A stretch of 61,842 bases of DNA from Hyphomicrobiales bacterium. Its GTDB lineage: Bacteria > Pseudomonadota > Alphaproteobacteria > Rhizobiales > Rhizobiaceae. The notes below the pieces were generated by a model. The model did not search any database and was not told the DNA's origin. It saw nothing but the letters and a program-made list of their open reading frames with translations. The position numbers and the translations under genes are program-made. Where the stretch lies: assembly GCA_900472675.1 (NCBI GenBank), contig UCJA01000003.1:1-61842 (forward strand), given 5' to 3'. Shown here in pieces: positions 53,585 to 61,741 of this stretch. The first letter of the stretch is position 1; every line of letters starts with the position of its first letter.

Positions 53585-53893
53585 CTACTGCTTGAGCGGC
53601 GCTAATAGCGGCAAGAGTTGACCTACCTGTTCGAGCGCGACACGTAGAATAACTGTTGGCACCACAGAGAGATCGTAAACCTCAAAACGATCCTCGAAAA
53701 CCTCTATCTGCTGTTGCAGGTCAATCCGATCGAGCACTACTGACGGGTAATAACCTTGACCGACGGTTGACGGCGGCAGCAGCCCTGCATCCCCGTACCT
53801 CACAAGAGCCGCGAGATTTTGCAATGTACGTTCGTTCAAAGATGCCGCATTCGGATCATCTTTGGCTGCTTGTAGAACCCTTGTCCATCCCAT
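53585..53893 (-). CDS. Hypothetical protein, orphan
   Basis: A 102-residue soluble protein, predicted helical at both ends (NERTLQNLAALVRYG and the Leu-rich LEQVGQLLPLLAPLK). No family recognised. It lies upstream of and co-directional with the two other orphan genes, separated by 82 bases from the nearest. Confidence 0.45.
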   Translation of the reverse strand: MGWTRVLQAAKDDPNAASLNERTLQNLAALVRYGDAGLLPPSTVGQGYYPSVVLDRIDLQQQIEVFEDRFEVYDLSVVPTVILRVALEQVGQLLPLLAPLKQ

Positions 53894-53939
53894 GCGGCGA
53901 GCCTATCCAACGACGTTACCGAAGACGCGCAAGTGCGGA

Positions 53940-54383
53940 CTATCGTGTTTCGCCCTGGTATTGCTGCATCGTCTTCATGGCCTGCTCGAGCATGGTGCGG
54001 GTGACCTCGTCGTTGCGCGAAAGCGCTCCCTCGATGCCCGCGCGAACCGTCCCCATGAAGTCAACGCGTTCGCCATCGTCGGTTGCCTGCAGCTCGCCGC
54101 CAGTGCCGCCACCCGCCGGAATTTTCATCGACATCGCCATGAAAGCGAAGCCGTCATCAAGCGACATGTTTCCGCTGTGAATCTGGTCATTGCTCCAATC
54201 CAGCAAGTCCTGGCGGGTCATGTGGGTAAAGTCGACTTGCTCGGTGCGCTCTTCATCCGGCTGGGACGCACCGGCGGTGGCCGTGCTTAGCGCAGCCGAA
54301 AAGGAGGCCGCGTTGTTGTTGGCAGTGGATGCCGGCGTGCTTTGACCCATGTAGAGAAGACTTGTTGCAGTATCTATCTTCAT
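53940..54383 (-). CDS. Hypothetical small acidic protein
   Basis: A 147-residue protein with a Ser/Ala/Thr-rich disordered N-terminus, a helical acidic middle (HMTRQDLLDWSNDQIHSGNM, then SLDDGFAFMAMSM) and a C-terminal helix rich in Met and Gln. AAGG lies about 9 bases before the ATG. I recall similar rhizobial proteins but no function. A sigma-70-like promoter lies just upstream. Confidence 0.7.
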   Translation of the reverse strand: MKIDTATSLLYMGQSTPASTANNNAASFSAALSTATAGASQPDEERTEQVDFTHMTRQDLLDWSNDQIHSGNMSLDDGFAFMAMSMKIPAGGGTGGELQATDDGERVDFMGTVRAGIEGALSRNDEVTRTMLEQAMKTMQQYQGETR

Positions 54384-54398
54384 TGTAGCAAAACCTTA

Positions 54399-54426
54399 AG
54401 TATAACAATCGTACTGCACTCTCCAA
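54399..54426 (-). promoter_or_regulatory. Candidate sigma-70 promoter
   Basis: On the minus strand TTGGAG (54421-54426), a 16-base spacer and TATACT (54399-54404) precede the small acidic protein gene by 16 bases, giving a very short leader. Confidence 0.45.
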
Positions 54427-54620
54427 TGCCAAGCTTGCGCCGGACTTTTGGCCTCTCAGGCTGGCAAGATACAATGATCTTCCATCGGCAGGCTTCGCCC
54501 GCCCCTTTCCAGCAGAGGCCACCGCACCTGCGTCAACATGGCGGATGTCGCATCCAGCGGCTTTGCGGTAGTCACCCCTCACGCAAGATAGCGTCACGCA
54601 ACAGCCTGGATTATTGAAAA

Positions 54621-54728
54621 ATGTGGGATTGGTTCCCGATCGTCTTCCTGCCGCTCAAGCTCATCGTCTTGGGCACCGGCATGTTCTTCGCCATCAAGTG
54701 GCATCACGATCAGGCGAAGAAGAAGTAG
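54621..54728 (+). CDS. 35-residue membrane microprotein
   Basis: ATG at 54621 opens a 35-codon frame: MWDWFPIVFLPLKL, then a hydrophobic stretch (IVLGTGMFFAIKW) and a charged tail HHDQAKKK. One membrane helix with an aromatic N-terminus and Lys-rich C-terminus is a typical small inner-membrane protein layout. No strong ribosome site is seen. It is convergent with the GGDEF-EAL gene, 54 bases away. Confidence 0.5.
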   Translation: MWDWFPIVFLPLKLIVLGTGMFFAIKWHHDQAKKK

Positions 54729-54782
54729 CTGAACGGAATGCTCCTGAAGCGACACCTGAATTTGCCTATTGCAGGTTTTCAA

Positions 54783-56342
54783 TCATGGCGCAGACGCCGC
54801 CCGTAGGGCTCCGCAAGAGTCTTGTTCTGCAATCCTCAACGTATTGTCGATTGGGCAGGGCCTACCGAGGAGATATCCTTGGCCTATGTCGCATCCGAGA
54901 TCCTGGAGACGACGGAGTTGGGATTCGTCTTCGATACCCTCGGCGGTGATCTTGACCCCAAGCCCGACTCCGAGCGCGATGATTGCACGGACGACCTTTT
55001 CCTGCCTGTCGCTATCTTCGAATGTTACCACGAAGCTTCTGTCTATCTTGATCTTATTGAACTTGTAGCTTGATAGCTGTGAGAGGCTGGAATAGCCGGT
55101 TCCGAAATCATCCAGTGCGATACTGATGCCCGATTTGACAAGATCGTCAAGAACACCACGGGCCGTTTCGGCATCGTTGATGAGCGCGCTTTCCGTGACT
55201 TCGAGTTCCAATCGATGGACTGGTAACCCGACCTCGCCGAGGATCTTGAGGAGGCGTAGTCCAAGCAGTCGATCGCTCAGTTGGACCGGAGAAATATTGA
55301 ACGACAGAACAGTTTCGGCACCCCACGACAGCGCATCCTGGCAGGCGATACGGAATAATTGGTCGGTGAGTTCGACAATCAATCCAGCGTCCTCGGCCAG
55401 CGGAATGAATTCGCTCGGCGGAACGAATTTGCCCGGTGAAGTCTCCCAACGGGCAAGAGCTTCGTATCCGATAATGTGTTGGGTCTTGAGGTCCACGAGA
55501 GGCTGATAGTATGGGCGGATTTTGTTCTGCTTCATGGCCAGCTTCAAATCCGCTTCCATCTGAATGCGCTGGACCAAGGCCTCCTGCATGACCGGAACGA
55601 ACGCCTTGACGAGGTTGCGGCCCGACTTCTTTGCCGCGTACATGGCGCAGTCGGAATATTGAATGGCTTCCGTCAGTGTTCCGCTGTCTTCCGGGATGCG
55701 AGAAAAACCGACGCTGGATCCTATGTCGACGGTAGCGCCGTTGATGGTGATTGGTTTGCTGATTGCAACGACGATGCGTTTGCCGACGGCCGTCAGATCC
55801 TGGTTGCCTTTTCGCTCGATAACCACAACAAACTCGTCACCTCCGAATCGATAGACATTGTCGTCGGGGAAAATGGAGGTCAGTCGTTCTGCCACGACCT
55901 TCAGGACACGATCTCCCTGATCGTGCCCGAGCAGATCGTTGACCTTCTTGAAGCCGTCAAGATCGACGCTAAAGACCGCAGTACCGTCTTTGGACGGCAG
56001 GGTCTGCGGATTGAGGAGGGTAGAGGCCAGGTACCGTCTGTTGGGTAACTCTGTCAGTGGATCGTGGCAGGCAATCCAGTCGACATTCTGCTCAGCCGTC
56101 AGGCGTCGCTGGATTTCTCGAGACATGTCCTTCATGCGAAGCACCGAATAGATCAGACCAAGCGCCCCGGCTATGTTCAACGCGGTGAATATCTCGTCGA
56201 GATCATAGTGCTCATATGCCCGGAAAAAGGTATCAAGCTCTTCGTGCGCGTTGAAAAAGAGCGCAGCGCCGTAGATTGTCGCAAATGCGATGAGCCAGGC
56301 AATTGCCTCCCATTTGGCACGGTTTGTATGCACAGACGGCAT
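54783..56342 (-). CDS. Membrane GGDEF-EAL cyclic-di-GMP enzyme
   Basis: A 519-residue protein with two N-terminal membrane helices (about 10-30 and 50-70) and little periplasmic sequence, then a GGDEF domain with intact FGGDEF and an EAL domain with YEALARW, FNISPVQL, LEVTESAL, LDDFGTGYSSLSQL and KIDRSFV. Both active sites look complete, so synthesis and breakdown of c-di-GMP are both possible. No RxxD inhibitory site precedes GGDEF. ATG 56342 has AGGGGGA about 8 bases upstream. Confidence 0.93.
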   Translation of the reverse strand: MPSVHTNRAKWEAIAWLIAFATIYGAALFFNAHEELDTFFRAYEHYDLDEIFTALNIAGALGLIYSVLRMKDMSREIQRRLTAEQNVDWIACHDPLTELPNRRYLASTLLNPQTLPSKDGTAVFSVDLDGFKKVNDLLGHDQGDRVLKVVAERLTSIFPDDNVYRFGGDEFVVVIERKGNQDLTAVGKRIVVAISKPITINGATVDIGSSVGFSRIPEDSGTLTEAIQYSDCAMYAAKKSGRNLVKAFVPVMQEALVQRIQMEADLKLAMKQNKIRPYYQPLVDLKTQHIIGYEALARWETSPGKFVPPSEFIPLAEDAGLIVELTDQLFRIACQDALSWGAETVLSFNISPVQLSDRLLGLRLLKILGEVGLPVHRLELEVTESALINDAETARGVLDDLVKSGISIALDDFGTGYSSLSQLSSYKFNKIKIDRSFVVTFEDSDRQEKVVRAIIALGVGLGVKITAEGIEDESQLRRLQDLGCDIGQGYLLGRPCPIDNTLRIAEQDSCGALRAASAP

Positions 56343-56846
56343 GAAGGATCCCCCTGGAGCCAAAAAATGGCGTCATGCCGGTACGATGGGAATGCATCTT
56401 CCCAGGTGGTATACCAATATTAGTAGCTATGCGTTGAAGGGACGTTAAGACATCTCGCCTTCAACGCGTGCTGCAACGCGCCAAGCGCCCAGCCCGTCGG
56501 TAGGCCCGACATAGAACTGAGGTTGATAAAACGGATCATGCCCGACGCGTGGGTGATGATGCCTTCGCAACACCGCTGAGGGGCCGCTGCTAGATAAATT
56601 GTCTTATCATCACGCTCCAGATCAGAAGCGAAAGCTCAACCACGATGATGTGACATTGTACGCGAAAAACCATTGTTCTTCCTCCCCGAAAGAAGGCTGC
56701 TCCTGCTCGGTTGCGCGAGGCTGGAGACTGACCCGCGTGGTGAAGCACATCAAGTGCTGACGACGCCGGTCACAGAGTTGGTCATCAAGTCGCGAAAGTT
56801 CTGCCCGGCCATATTGCTGCCGTGCAGCATATGTTTAAATCCCCGC
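56343..56846. other. Intergenic region between GGDEF-EAL and VanZ-like genes
   Basis: About 500 bases without a confident gene. An inverted repeat CGTTGAAGG (56432-56440) / CCTTCAACG (56458-56466) lies 90 bases before the GGDEF-EAL start. A 42-codon minus-strand frame (56445-56573) starting with GTG reads protein-like (HDPFYQPQFYVGPTDGLGAW) but lacks a ribosome site; it may be a gene remnant. Nothing else was recognised. Confidence 0.35.
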
Positions 56847-57221
56847 ATGAATAAACGGAAAGCTCTTCGAATCGCGGCTTGGGCATCCATAGCCTTTATA
56901 GTTGTCGCAACAGTTAGCCCTATCGGATGGCGGCCGCACGATATCTTGCCGGTCAACATAGACCGGGCGCTGGCATTCACGCTGACGGCAGCGCTTTTCG
57001 TGATGTCCTATCCCAGACACGCAGTGCTTTGCGGCGCCGTGATCGTTGTGGGTGCAGGGGCCATGGAGCTCTTGCAGTTCCTCTCGCCGTCGCGCCATGC
57101 TCATCTGGATGATGCCCTGGTGAAAGCATCGGGTGCTTGCTTGGGTTGGCTGCTTGGATGGGCCGTCAACAGAGCACGATCTGCCCTTTATCCTTCGACT
57201 GGGGCTACCCTTGCTTCCTGA
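56847..57221 (+). CDS. VanZ-like family membrane protein
   Basis: A 124-residue protein with four predicted helices and VSPIGWRPHDILPVNIDRALAF, AMELLQFLSPSRHAHLDDALVKASGACLGWLLG, the features of VanZ-like proteins. There are no glycopeptide resistance genes; the function here is unknown. The ribosome site is weak. Tandem hairpins follow the stop codon. Confidence 0.75.
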   Translation: MNKRKALRIAAWASIAFIVVATVSPIGWRPHDILPVNIDRALAFTLTAALFVMSYPRHAVLCGAVIVVGAGAMELLQFLSPSRHAHLDDALVKASGACLGWLLGWAVNRARSALYPSTGATLAS

Positions 57222-57231
57222 AAGCACGACG

Positions 57232-57275
57232 TAACTCAGCCAGGACTTTGGCTGAGTTAAGGTTACTCTGTAACC
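57232..57275 (+). terminator. Tandem stem-loops after the VanZ-like gene
   Basis: A perfect 11-bp stem TAACTCAGCCA / TGGCTGAGTTA with a 6-base loop (57232-57259) is followed directly by GGTTAC-TCT-GTAACC (57261-57275). No T run follows, so termination efficiency is uncertain. Confidence 0.5.
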
Positions 57276-57345
57276 TCGTCATCATTCTCTCGTTGCACTG
57301 ACGCGAAAGTTTTCGGACATGCATACCCATCGTGAAGGGGCATGC

Positions 57346-57528
57346 ATGACAAGAAAGCGCATCAACACCAGTCGCCTGCCAAAGACGACACTCCGTCAGC
57401 GACCGAAGAAGCCGGTGAGGAAAGTACCACCCACCGCGCGACCCGCTGAACGGCCCGCAACGAAAGCGGACTACGCTTACCTCGAGGAGGATTTGTACAG
57501 GGAGGACGAGAAAGGCGACGACCGATAG
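57346..57528 (+). CDS. Small basic protein, unknown
   Basis: A 60-residue protein: strongly basic, Pro/Thr-rich N-terminal two-thirds (RKRINTSRLPKTTLRQRPKK) and an acidic C-terminus (YLEEDLYREDEKGDD). ATG 57346 is chosen because AAGGGG lies 6 bases upstream. No family recognised; the opposite charges of the two ends are its main feature. Confidence 0.5.
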   Translation: MTRKRINTSRLPKTTLRQRPKKPVRKVPPTARPAERPATKADYAYLEEDLYREDEKGDDR

Positions 57529-57743
57529 ATGTTGGGGCGCGAGGCTAGCCGTGATCCACGAGATTGGCTCGCCAAGCGCAAAACCTCCCTCGTCTGCTTT
57601 CGGCCACGGAGGCGTCTTCCACGTCCCGCCAACAACCAAACATTGCGTGGCGTAACGGTTGTCTCTATTGTCATCGGCTAATATGGGCCCGGTCGAAGGG
57701 CCTCGTAGGGGCGAGAGCCGCCGATTGAACAAGGAGTGAAGCT

Positions 57744-58007
57744 ATGGGAGTGATCGCTGCCGTTGTCTTTTTTGGCCTGGCGTTCTGGTGGTTCAAGAGA
57801 GCCGAGAAAACGGCCATCACCTGGCTTGGGATGACGATCTTCGCTTTGGGCCTCATTCCCGTTGCCGCAATCACCAGCTTTCATCCGTATATGCTGCTGG
57901 CGATCGGACAATCGCTTCTGACCTTTCCGCTCGTGCCGGTTGGCGTTGCGGTGATGGCGTTTGGCCAATATCTCCAGAACGCAAAACCGGAAAAAGAAAA
58001 CGGCTGA
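57744..58007 (+). CDS. Small membrane protein, unknown
   Basis: An 87-residue protein with three hydrophobic helices (about 2-16, 24-42, 48-72) and a short charged tail. AAGGAG precedes the ATG by 9 bases, so it is probably translated. No family recognised. It is convergent with the LysR gene, 22 bases apart. Confidence 0.65.
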   Translation: MGVIAAVVFFGLAFWWFKRAEKTAITWLGMTIFALGLIPVAAITSFHPYMLLAIGQSLLTFPLVPVGVAVMAFGQYLQNAKPEKENG

Positions 58008-58029
58008 CTGGCTGCCGCCTTGCCCCCAC

Positions 58030-58962
58030 TCACCAGCCCACCACGTCCTGCTGGAAGCGCCCCACTTCCTCGATCAGCCAGGCGCGGAAGGCGAGGACGG
58101 GCCTGAAATCCTTTTTGCTGAGCGGCGCCACGGCGTAATAGGCGCTGGGGCTGCGCACCGCATGCGGAAAGGCCTCGACCAGCTGGCCGCCCGCCAGCTC
58201 CGCATCGATCAGGAACAACGGCATCAGAGCCACCCCCAGCCCCGCCATGGCCGCCTGCGCCACGCTGCCGAACTGCTCGAAGCGCATGCCCTGGTTGGGC
58301 GTCTCGGCAATTCCGAGGCTCTCGAACCAGTGCCCCCAGGCGCCGGGCCGCGAGGCCATGTGCAGCAGCGGCAGCCGCAGCAGCGCATCCGCCTTGGCGA
58401 TCGGATGCGTGCTCAGAAACTCCGGCGAACAGACCGGCGCCACCCTTTCCTCCATCAGGAATGTGCATTCGGCGCCCGGCCAGTCCGGCCCCTTCTCCCC
58501 CATCGGCCCCACGTGGATGGCCATGTCGACGCCGTCCCGGTCGAAATCGAACATGCCGATCCGGGTCACGAAATTGAGCGTGATTTCCGGGTGACGCGCC
58601 ACGAAACCGGGAATGCGCGGCATCAGCCAGCGGGTCCCGAAGGTCGGCAGGATGGCGAGCGTCAGTTGGTCGCTATGCCGTTTGGTCATGACCTGTAGAG
58701 AGGCGGAGCGGATCTGCGCCAGCGCATGGGCGATTGACTTGGCGTAGTCGGCACCCGCCGCAGTCAGCTTCACCCCGCGGCTGGTGCGGTCGAACAGGGA
58801 AACGCCCAACTGCTCCTCAAGGCCTGAAACCTGCCGGCTGATCGCCCCTTGCGTCAAGGAAAGCTCCTCGGCCGCACTGGAAAAACTGCCGAGCCGCGCC
58901 ACGGAATCGAAGGCCGCAAGCGCCGAGGTGGAGGGAAGGAGTTTTCGCGATAATCCGATCAT
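58030..58962 (-). CDS. LysR-family regulator next to gcdH (GcvA-like)
   Basis: A 310-residue LysR protein. HTH at about 10-65 (LGSFSSAAEELSLTQGAISRQVSGLEEQLG) and an effector domain of the GcvA/AmpR branch (LPTFGTRWLMPRIPGF). It is divergent from gcdH by 98 bases, the same arrangement as glutaryl-CoA dehydrogenase regulators in other proteobacteria, so it probably controls gcdH. Confidence 0.9.
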   Translation of the reverse strand: MIGLSRKLLPSTSALAAFDSVARLGSFSSAAEELSLTQGAISRQVSGLEEQLGVSLFDRTSRGVKLTAAGADYAKSIAHALAQIRSASLQVMTKRHSDQLTLAILPTFGTRWLMPRIPGFVARHPEITLNFVTRIGMFDFDRDGVDMAIHVGPMGEKGPDWPGAECTFLMEERVAPVCSPEFLSTHPIAKADALLRLPLLHMASRPGAWGHWFESLGIAETPNQGMRFEQFGSVAQAAMAGLGVALMPLFLIDAELAGGQLVEAFPHAVRSPSAYYAVAPLSKKDFRPVLAFRAWLIEEVGRFQQDVVGW

Positions 58963-59060
58963 GCCCTATGACTATCGCTCATGCCGGTTTGAGTAAACAT
59001 GCCTTGCTCTTGCGCGCGCGAGGCGGATAATCCGGGCAAATCACATTCGGAGGCAGACCC

Positions 59061-60236
59061 TTGGCTTTTTCCTGGAACGACCCTTTCCTGCTGGAAGACC
59101 AGCTGAGTGACGAAGAGCGGATGATCCGCGATGCGGCAGCCGCCTTCGCCAAGGCGGAACTCGCCCCGCGCATCAACGAGGCCTATCTCGATGAAACCAC
59201 CGACAAGGACCTGTTCAAGCTGATGGGGCAGACGGGCCTGCTCGGCGTGACCCTGCCGGAAGAATACGGCGCCGCCAATGCCTCCTACGTCGCCTATGGC
59301 CTGGTCGCCCGCGAGATCGAACGCATCGATTCAGGCTACCGCTCGATGATGAGCGTCCAGTCCTCGCTGGTCATCTATCCGATCTTCACCTACGGCTCGG
59401 ACGAACAGAAAAAGAAATACCTGCCGGGCCTCGTCTCGGGTGACCTGATCGGCTGCTTCGGCCTGACCGAACCCGACGCCGGCTCCGATCCGGGCGGCAT
59501 GAAGACCCGCGCCGAAAAGACCGCGACCGGCTATCGCCTGCGCGGCGCAAAAACCTGGATTTCCAACGCCCCGATCGCCGACGTCTTCGTCGTCTGGGCA
59601 AAGTCGGAAGCCCATAACAACGAGATCCGCGGCTTCGTGCTCGAAAAGGGCATGCAGGGCCTCACCGCCCCCAAGATCGGCGGCAAACTCTCGCTGCGTG
59701 CCTCGATCACCGGCGAGATCGTCATGGATGGCGTGGACGTCGGCGAAGACGCCATCCTGCCCAACGTCTCGGGCCTCAAAGGCCCGTTCGGCTGCCTCAA
59801 CCGCGCCCGCTACGGCATTTCCTGGGGCGTCATGGGCGCGGCCGAAGACTGCTGGTTCCGCGCCCGCCAGTATGGGCTGGATCGCAAGCAGTTCGGCAAG
59901 CCGCTTGCCGGCATGCAGCTCTACCAAAAGAAGCTCGCCGACATGCAGACCGAGATCGCGCTGGGCCTGCAGGCTAGCTTGCGCGTCGGCCAGCTGATGG
60001 ACGAAAAGAAGATGGCGCCGGAAATGATCTCTATCGTCAAGCGCAACAACTGCGGCAAGGCGCTGGATATCGCCCGCCAGGCGCGCGACATGCATGGCGG
60101 CAACGGCATCCAGATCGAATACCATGTCATGCGCCACGCCCAGAACCTGGAAACCGTCAACACCTATGAGGGCACGCATGACGTCCACGCGCTGATCCTC
60201 GGCCGCGCCCAGACGGGCATCCAGGCGTTTTTCTAG
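59061..60236 (+). CDS. gcdH: Glutaryl-CoA dehydrogenase
   Basis: FAD enzyme that oxidises and decarboxylates glutaryl-CoA to crotonyl-CoA in lysine, hydroxylysine and tryptophan breakdown. Besides general acyl-CoA dehydrogenase motifs ([16 protein letters not shown]), it has Arg94 in [13 protein letters not shown], the glutarate-binding residue, and the catalytic base Glu370 in TYEGTHDVH. It starts with TTG at 59061 (GGAGG about 8 bases upstream). An intrinsic terminator follows 31 bases after the stop. Confidence 0.96.
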   Translation: MAFSWNDPFLLEDQLSDEERMIRDAAAAFAKAELAPRINEAYLDETTDKDLFKLMGQTGLLGVTLPEEYGAANASYVAYGLVAREIERIDSGYRSMMSVQSSLVIYPIFTYGSDEQKKKYLPGLVSGDLIGCFGLTEPDAGSDPGGMKTRAEKTATGYRLRGAKTWISNAPIADVFVVWAKSEAHNNEIRGFVLEKGMQGLTAPKIGGKLSLRASITGEIVMDGVDVGEDAILPNVSGLKGPFGCLNRARYGISWGVMGAAEDCWFRARQYGLDRKQFGKPLAGMQLYQKKLADMQTEIALGLQASLRVGQLMDEKKMAPEMISIVKRNNCGKALDIARQARDMHGGNGIQIEYHVMRHAQNLETVNTYEGTHDVHALILGRAQTGIQAFF

Positions 60237-60266
60237 AGGCCATTTTTTTGGTGAATTTGACGACCG

Positions 60267-60296
60267 CCCGGCCCACGAAAGCGTGGCCGGGTTTTT
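60267..60296 (+). terminator. Intrinsic terminator of gcdH
   Basis: CCCGG-CC-CACG pairs with CGTG-GCCGGG (one bulged C, AAA loop) and is followed by five T residues. It lies 31 bases downstream of the gcdH stop codon. Confidence 0.85.
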
Positions 60297-60354
60297 ATGT
60301 GGGCGCGATGAGGGATGATCTCAGGCTACCTCTACCCTCTGCGGCTGGAACGCA

Positions 60355-60522
60355 CCCCCCTCTGCCCTGCCGGGCATCTCCCCCTCAAGGGGGGAGATCG
60401 GCAAGTGGCCTGCTCCTCCCGTCCATCGAAGCTTGTGATAAGGGCGGATCTTATTTGGCAAGGCGGTGCGGCATTTCGATCTCCCCCCTTGAGGGGGAGA
60501 TGCCCGGCAGGGCAGAGGGGGG
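60355..60522. repeat. Perfect 45-bp inverted-repeat element (RIME-like)
   Basis: Left arm 60355-60399 and right arm 60478-60522 are exact reverse complements over 45 bases, enclosing 78 bases of different sequence. Each arm itself contains nested hairpins (TGCCCTGCCGGGCA, TCTCCCCCTCAAGGGGGGAGA). A close copy of the arm occurs at 32408-32452. No transposase frame is inside. Several open frames that cross it are artefacts of the repeat. Confidence 0.85.
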
Positions 60523-60562
60523 CCGGCAAACGCAAAGGGCAAATCCCCCTGACGTGAACGCT

Positions 60563-60640
60563 TAGATGCACGCCGGAAGGCTGGCGGACGAGAAGAAGAC
60601 GGCGCCGGAAATATATGAAAGAGAACGAAGTAAGCCCTGC
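60563..60640 (+). pseudogene. Decayed fragment similar to gcdH codons 90-115 from the 3' end
   Basis: The stretch reads AGRLADEKKTAPEI, compared with [14 protein letters not shown] in gcdH (59990-60030), and a CTGCGG block follows at the same spacing in both. Over the best 27 bases (GGACGAxAAGAAGAxGGCGCCGGAAAT) only two positions differ. No start, no flanking similarity and an early loss of frame conservation indicate a small relic of an acyl-CoA dehydrogenase gene. Confidence 0.45.
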
Positions 60641-60697
60641 GGTACGAAGGTTGCTTTGCAGCTACACCCAATAGCCAACACCGCTGTTGGTTGGAAC

Positions 60698-61741
60698 CTA
60701 AGCTCCTATAGCTTCTTCCGAAAGTCCGTGCTCTTCAACGCTGATGGAACCTGAGCTGAGATGCGGAAGGACGGGACTGCTAGGCCTGCCGTCCAGCGCT
60801 ACCACAGTTGCACCATGCCGAAGAAGCCTAACTCTATGCTGGCTGAACGACTTAGTTTTAGTGACGTAAGCACTGCTCTTAACTCGAGAGAGGCCGTCCG
60901 CGCTGGGCGGACAATACCCTGCTATTACAATGCCCGGCGGGAGGATAACGGTCGCCTTTTCACCGCTGGCAGCCAGCTCTCTCCATGCATCGATGGCAGG
61001 GCCGTGTTTCCCTGATAGCTCTGCGAGGTCAAGCAAAATTCGAGCTGTTTCAACATAGGCATCGCGCACCTGCGAACGGCGAGCTGGTCGGCTGACCCAA
61101 CGCTCATAACGCCGGAGCTGCCAAATTACGTGTGGCCCTTCACAGTAACCACCATCTGTCAGTTCCCTGTATGACGCGCGGGCTCGTAGCTCACTGTTTA
61201 CTGAAGACTTTGCTTCCCAAAAGGCTATTTCGCACCCTTGGGCAACCACCATATCCATTCGCGGAGCCGTCCGACTCTTGCCCACAGCATCCTCATCAGC
61301 CGGCAGGCCCATTTCAAGGTCAATTACGTTAGGAGTGACCGCAATCAGATCATCAACGAAGCGTTTCTCATCCCCAGCATAAGTCTCCGCTGTACGGATC
61401 CACTTATCGATAACATCGGGTCCGATCCTTCCCAATTCGTCGGCATTAACCACTTGGTAAAGCTGACTATCAGGAGCGGCTTGCAAACTACCCTTTTTGA
61501 CAAATGACTTGTATTTGCAGTGTAATCTGAGACGCGGCGATCCCTTAACTAGCCTCAATTCACCGACCGACTGACCTTTAACATAGAAGTTCAGGTAGCC
61601 ATTTCTGATCGCTAAACGAAGCCCGTAATCGCCGGCGTCTTGCCCCGGAAGAACCCACCGATCGAGAAGACTGGCAATCCCGCGATTTGCTTTATGAGCC
61701 GCTAGAAGCTCGACGGAGAATGCACGCTTAAAATGATCCAT
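60698..61741 (-). CDS. Orphan protein with PD-(D/E)XK nuclease-like motif
   Basis: A 347-residue soluble protein. The N-terminal 85 residues are beta-rich (LRLAIRNGYLNFYVKGQSVG). The middle carries VIDLEMGLP (141-143), PRMDMVV (Asp163) and EIAFWEAKSS (Glu176, Lys178), the D...ExK spacing of PD-(D/E)XK nucleases; the segment between Asp163 and Glu176 would be the beta hairpin. The C-terminal half includes a helical domain and a Ser/Arg-rich end. The gene is less GC-rich than neighbours and adjoins a mobile-repeat region, suggesting transfer. Nuclease function is inferred from the motif only. Confidence 0.6.
   Translation of the reverse strand: MDHFKRAFSVELLAAHKANRGIASLLDRWVLPGQDAGDYGLRLAIRNGYLNFYVKGQSVGELRLVKGSPRLRLHCKYKSFVKKGSLQAAPDSQLYQVVNADELGRIGPDVIDKWIRTAETYAGDEKRFVDDLIAVTPNVIDLEMGLPADEDAVGKSRTAPRMDMVVAQGCEIAFWEAKSSVNSELRARASYRELTDGGYCEGPHVIWQLRRYERWVSRPARRSQVRDAYVETARILLDLAELSGKHGPAIDAWRELAASGEKATVILPPGIVIAGYCPPSADGLSRVKSSAYVTKTKSFSQHRVRLLRHGATVVALDGRPSSPVLPHLSSGSISVEEHGLSEEAIGA

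Noticed and set aside
56445..56573. 42-codon minus-strand frame with protein-like sequence
   Set aside because: It has a GTG start with no ribosome site and no recognised family; kept only as a note in the intergenic entry.
57205..57732. A 175-codon minus-strand frame
   Set aside because: No domain or ribosome site, crosses the tandem hairpins and opposes the small basic gene that has a good ribosome site.
60248..60671. Short frames across the inverted-repeat element on both strands
   Set aside because: Their translations mirror the GC-rich arms (PCRASPPQGGRS-type peptides), a known artefact of RIME palindromes.
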